This document shows, one piece after another, positions 60,211 through 64,000 of a stretch of DNA of 64,000 nucleotides (position 1 is its first letter; the number at the start of each line of letters is the position of its first letter). A program made the translations under genes and the position numbers. This stretch comes from Cristatella mucedo (taxonomy: Eukaryota; Bryozoa; Phylactolaemata; Cristatellidae): contig WPIO01000024.1 of NCBI GenBank assembly GCA_009760855.2, positions 1,599,501-1,663,500 of the forward strand, given 5' to 3'. Under the pieces are notes generated by a model, which saw only the letters and a list, made by a program, of their open reading frames with translations, made no database searches and was not told the DNA's origin.

Positions 60211-60949
60211 TTACAAGGAGTAACGACACACATTCGGTTCAAGACAGAGCCTATGAGGGCAGTGCACATGCAGTCAGTGTCAATATCGCACGGGGATTTG
60301 AAGCCAGCCCACGTGACCGAGCGCCATGCCAGGCACCGTGGCTAGATATTATAGCCAGTAAGGAGCCAAAACAGAGCTGAGACTAAGCAGCAGCAGCAAG
60401 CGGTCCCCAACTAAATACGAGGACAAGCGGAAAAGTCGCTTAGGCTTTGAGTGCGCTATAAAAAAACTGTCCGTCCGGCATATAGCACCCAGTTAGTCCT
60501 ACTCGTGGCTTTGTGGAGTTACAGACCAACAGAGAGACATTGCAATGCATTCATTACATTACAAGTCATAAACAGCTCAGTTAGTATACCACATTAATCC
60601 ACAGCACCTTGAGCATGCAGGCAAAATAACAACCCTGGAGGAATGCCCCAACTGATCCAAAGTAGAGCAGCTACGGGGGGGGGGGGGGTGAGTAGCTGCT
60701 GAGCATACAGCTAAGACCGTAGAGCTACCACAAATCAAGAGACTGAATAGGCACGAGCAGCTAGGTAATCACCGCATGCATCTATGAGAGAAACTGTTTC
60801 GAGGCCTTCAAGGATCCAGATCGTCGTTTAGGTAGTGGCTTCAGCATTTATGGAGTAATGGCGCCTTGGCAGACAGAAACGTATCTCACGAGACAACTGG
60901 GCATTGGGCCAAATAGCCTCACCCACGAGTGTGGCACAAACATTAATAC

Positions 60950-61240
60950 TAGCTAATTTAACAGCCTCATTTTGCATAGCGGCAGAAGAGCCTTAGCGGC
61001 TACCACCACCGATTGCAGTTGGCAACAAAGGATCATCCACTGCAGGTTTCGAAACCCACGACCTCGGTCGTGAAGAGCGAGCACCATATCTCCTCAGCTT
61101 GCAAGCGATGACGGCCCATCAATTAGGCACCTGCACTTCACAATTTAGGTCATGGGTTCGAGTCCTGCAGCAAGCTATTGTTTATCTCTCCCACCCCCAG
61201 CCAGGGCTCTTTGATTACTATATGAAATCAGCTTTACTCT
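60950..61240. mobile_element. Inverted pair of tRNA-derived SINEs
   Basis: The left copy (60950-61085) is on the minus strand: CATTTTGCATAGCGGCAGAA, then AACCCACGACCTCGGTCGTG. The right copy (61086-61240) is on the plus strand: AATTTAGGTCATGGGTTCGA, GTCCTGCAGCAAGC. Their tRNA heads face each other. Confidence 0.65.
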
Positions 61241-63178
61241 GTTCTCCGTTTACCTTTACTCTGTTCAATTTAAGAAAAGGCTCCTGCTACAGCAGCCGAG
61301 AACAGACGAAAGATCGAGACAGGAGAACGGAAGATGCAGCACTGGACAATCTCAGGCATGTCAGGTAAACAGACCGACCCGTGGAGGGAGCACGAGGTCG
61401 GTGCCTCAAGGAGCAAGCACGAGCACGAGGCCGTTCAAGCAGAAATCGAGATGATAGGGGAGAAAAAGGTGGAGAACCCGTACGGAGGGATGGCACAGGT
61501 TAGTTCGAGCTACTCAGACTCGAGGCGGAGACCACTTGCTACGTCAGGGGGCGGGCACGAGGTCCCATGATGTCAGTGATGAGCAATGCAATCTGTAGAC
61601 GATCGGCAAGCCCACGCACTTACCGCCTGCTTCTGCGAGGACGAGCGAACCGATCATTGGAAACTCGAGGCCAGACATCAGCTATGCTCTGTTTGTGTCT
61701 GTGGAGTGGAAAAGATCAGGCTTCGGAAGGAAGACGGCCAGCTCCAAGAAACGAAACAAGCCACACGAGTAAACAGAGATTTAGCCTACTGGCCACCTGC
61801 TGACAAGGCGCCAGGAGGTGGGCTAAGAAGTGCTGGCGGCTCAGGCATTCGACTGCCGCTCGACAGACCGGGCAGATAGACGGTGGGCCGCAATTTTCAG
61901 CCTCCTCGGCCAAGAGGTCAGTGCCACCGGACGGTTGACTGCCTGTGCAATGTGGCCCCATCGCAGGCAGAGGACGTGACAGGTCACGTGGGCACGTGCG
62001 CTTCGAACTTCTCATAGTCACAATCAAGAGAAAGATTATGGTAGGAATCGTTGGCCAGCTCTAGCACCGCTCAGCCGGCTACCTGCCTATGGCAGTTTTG
62101 CAAGTCTTGGCATGACTGTTGGACAATTCCGTGGAAAACTCAGCTTACCAATAGGGACAGCACAGCAGGAAAAACCGTTCGTTAGTAGATAGCAATAGAT
62201 GCTTAGCAAACAATTAAGACATACCCGTGTGCAACTCTACAGGGATATTATACATGAGAGTAAATCTAGATACACGATTGTAATCATGTAACCTTATTAT
62301 GAAATATACACAATTCATCATGTAATATGCATAAACGATTAAACGTACAGTAAGTGCATGTCTTTTACCAGACATTCCTAGTGTTGGGAGAACATAAACG
62401 GCAACTTTGCAAATATGAAACAGCAGTGGTGAACCATTTCCTAATCTAAAGCTTAAGTCGGTGAGCAATGTATGCCCCCTGAGTGAAAAACCAGGAAAAT
62501 GAAGCTGCATTGGCATAAAAGTGACACAAAACCCACTAAATAGACAATGTGGAAGTGAGATACTGAGTCAAACATAGCCATATGATGTGCTAAAATGCAG
62601 AGAGGACGACAAATATTTGGTGTTCGGCGGTGGGTTTTTTTAGACTGACGTCACTAACCTGCTACCAGAAGCTCAGCCCCTGAAACTGTTTACATATTGG
62701 CATGCTTTCAATAAATGGTTGTGTTCTTGGGTGCGGAAATGATTCCGACGTTGAAATGTCAAGTACACATTTTTCAGAATTCCTTAGTAAACTAACCGAG
62801 GGACATGCTCCTTTTTTGTTTGCAAGCTGTATTCTCTTCCTGCCTTCGAAGTGAGGACTGGGATTTCGGTTTTAGTGCACAACAGCAACACTGTTCTGGT
62901 TTTCCATTTACTCATGACAAAACACCACCGAGTGATTTCGTTTTGTTTGAGAAGTAGTTCGTCATTGCTGTTTGCATGCTGTGCATGTTCGACAGATGCC
63001 TCTGCACTTTGAGTTTCCTTAAACTCTGTAAGAGATCGGTGGCCCAACAAAACTTGCGACCAATAATGGCAGAAGCAGCTTTTGGCAGAATAAATAAATG
63101 GCAGAAGTAGCTCGCCGATCACCCGATCACTCCGATCACTCCGAGCCGAAGTGTGAGAAAAAAGATGCTGAAACCGAG
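61241..63178. other. No gene called
   Basis: There are open frames on both strands (plus 61586-61879; minus 61716-62027; minus 62784-63197) with no recognised domain, splice framing or strand preference. Confidence 0.35.
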
Positions 63179-63408
63179 CTATATAGCTCTCAAGCACCTA
63201 GCGACTATAATAATAATAATCGGTGTGTCTCTGGATGCAAAGTTCCACTCGAAGAATGTAGATACGTGTAAATACTGATTGACAACTGCCAAAATATCTT
63301 TATCGTTTGGCTCCATTGGAACTGGCAGTTCTAGCAAATTCTCAGGCCTTGGGGAAAGACTCGTCAATTCAGTTACTGGCGCGAATACCGAGAAATGTAC
63401 GGCAAACC
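63179..63408 (-). CDS. Unrecognised open frame with acceptor (possible exon or transposon ORF)
   Basis: After a plausible acceptor (GTCTGCCTGCAG) at 63409 the minus strand is open for about 76 codons to a TAG: FAVHFSVFAPVTELTSLSPR, then PENLLELPVPMEPNDKDILA and VVNQYLHVSTFFEWNF. The composition is protein-like. It ends in an isoleucine run from an (ATT) stretch, which suggests that the true end is earlier. It lies just beside the hAT-like element at 63443-63640 and could belong to a mobile element. Confidence 0.28.
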
Positions 63409-63442
63409 CTGCAGGCAGACGTGACTGTTTGAGTTACTAGCA

Positions 63443-63640
63443 CACTGGTTATCAACCTTCCTAATGCCTCGACACTTTTAACACAGTTTCTCATGTTGTG
63501 GCGACCCCCAACCATAAAATTATTTTTTGTGTGCAAAATGTGAAAATGCATGCTTTCCGATGGTCTTAGGCGACCCCTGTGAAAAGGTCGTTCGACCCCC
63601 CAATAGGTGTTGCGAATCGCGACACCACCTTACGTAGTGG
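63443..63640 (+). mobile_element. hAT-like (Charlie-type) MITE
   Basis: The left end CACTGGTTATCAACCTTCCT, then TCATGTTGTGGCGACCCCCA, ACCATAAAATTATTTTT, TTAGGCGACCCCTGTGAAAA and GGTCGTTCGACCCCC match, as I remember it, the consensus of a non-autonomous hAT family common in vertebrate genomes (ends CAGTGGTTCTCAACC, right end with GGGTCGCGACCCACAGG). The right terminus here is decayed (AATCGCGACACCACCTTACG). No transposase is encoded, and the 8-bp target duplication is not evident. Confidence 0.7.
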
Positions 63641-63649
63641 GCCATCATT

Positions 63650-64000
63650 CACCCTAATATTCTATGTCTCTCCAAATACTGCTCTGTATCAGTTGGTTAA
63701 GCAGAAGCCATTGTAGGTCCTTTAGCAAAGAAGACAGGTGATAGAATTGCTTTGACTTATTCACCAACCTTGCAGCCATATGTCCGTCTATGGAGATGTC
63801 GTAGTTTTCAGGTAACCCGTCAATAATGAATTACAGTAGTCCACCCGGGACATTACCAGGGAGCTAGTAAGAACTCTAGCCAGCCACTGGGGTAAGAAGT
63901 TCCTAGTCCCTGGCCGAGATCTAACGTGACAACTAGCTGAGGCGGTCAAAAGAATAAAACCTTTTAAACGTCACACGTCGTTAAAGAGGACACTTAAATT
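63650..64000 (-). mobile_element. LINE remnant of another subfamily, minus strand, running off the window
   Basis: On the minus strand the frames read LVMSRVDYCNSLLTGYL and LKDLQWLLLNQ-like pieces, the SRLDYCNSLL...LKDLHWLPV block of CR1/L2 reverse transcriptases. There are several stops. It is cut by the window end. Confidence 0.55.

Larger units (their letters stand above)
58030..60949. other. Mostly unassigned; CpG-richer at 59.2-60.2 kb
   Basis: The 59.2-60.2 kb part is richer in CpG and carries donor-like sites on both strands (plus GCGAG|GTGAGTCAG at 59494; plus AGG|GTGAGCC at 59755). A first exon or promoter is possible on either strand. I cannot settle it. Confidence 0.25.

Noticed and set aside
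62700-63000. Plus-strand peptide resembling a THAP-type zinc finger start (CVLGCGNDSDVE)
   Set aside because: Needs frame changes and lacks the expected later His and AVPTIF-like motif; the downstream frame has stops.

Overview
The window looks like nuclear DNA of a multicellular animal, probably an invertebrate. It has split genes with GT-AG introns of up to several kb, tandem Ig half-domain exons of the muscle titin/kettin/MYLK kind, many 5'-truncated CR1/L2-type LINE copies with (ATT)n tails, tRNA-derived SINEs, a hAT-like MITE, and long GA/CT, GT/CA, AT and CACT microsatellites. I cannot name the species or phylum from the sequence. There are no operons, CRISPR arrays, phage or recognisable RNA genes.

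The one gene I can support is on the minus strand and runs right to left across most of the window. Its secure exons are 20036-15259 (one 4.8 kb exon), 14181-12675, 12077-11877, 9762-9596 and 4506-4325. Splice sites and codon phases agree at every junction, and each junction restores an I-set Ig fold that is broken inside the genomic exons. The encoded part is a long, disordered Ala/Ser/Pro/Gln-rich segment (about 1,600 residues), then Ig domains separated by another low-complexity segment. A further Ig half-exon lies 34 kb upstream (54181-54028). Between it and the giant exon I find small, phase-compatible candidate exons (40893-40780, 36897-36854, 34797-34746, 27677-27588, and weaker ones at 44170, 33493 and 31052). 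They suggest one transcription unit of more than 50 kb. A reading frame starting MGN at 21508 may be an alternative first exon. The 3' end of the gene lies beyond position 1 or was not seen.

The rest is intron or intergenic sequence dominated by repeats. The best LINE copy (23851-25270, plus) still encodes a 392-residue reverse transcriptase part with FYADD. It sits inside an older minus-strand LINE, whose two halves flank it (23217-23850 and 25271-26540). About a dozen other LINE 3' ends are scattered on both strands. One SINE family has a tRNA-like head and a tail resembling that LINE's 3' end. A second tRNA-derived SINE family occurs several times, once as an inverted pair (60950-61240). 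A hAT-like MITE closely resembling a family known from vertebrate genomes lies at 63443-63640. Long CU-type pyrimidine tracts, in the sense of the gene, lie just downstream of two of its main splice donors.
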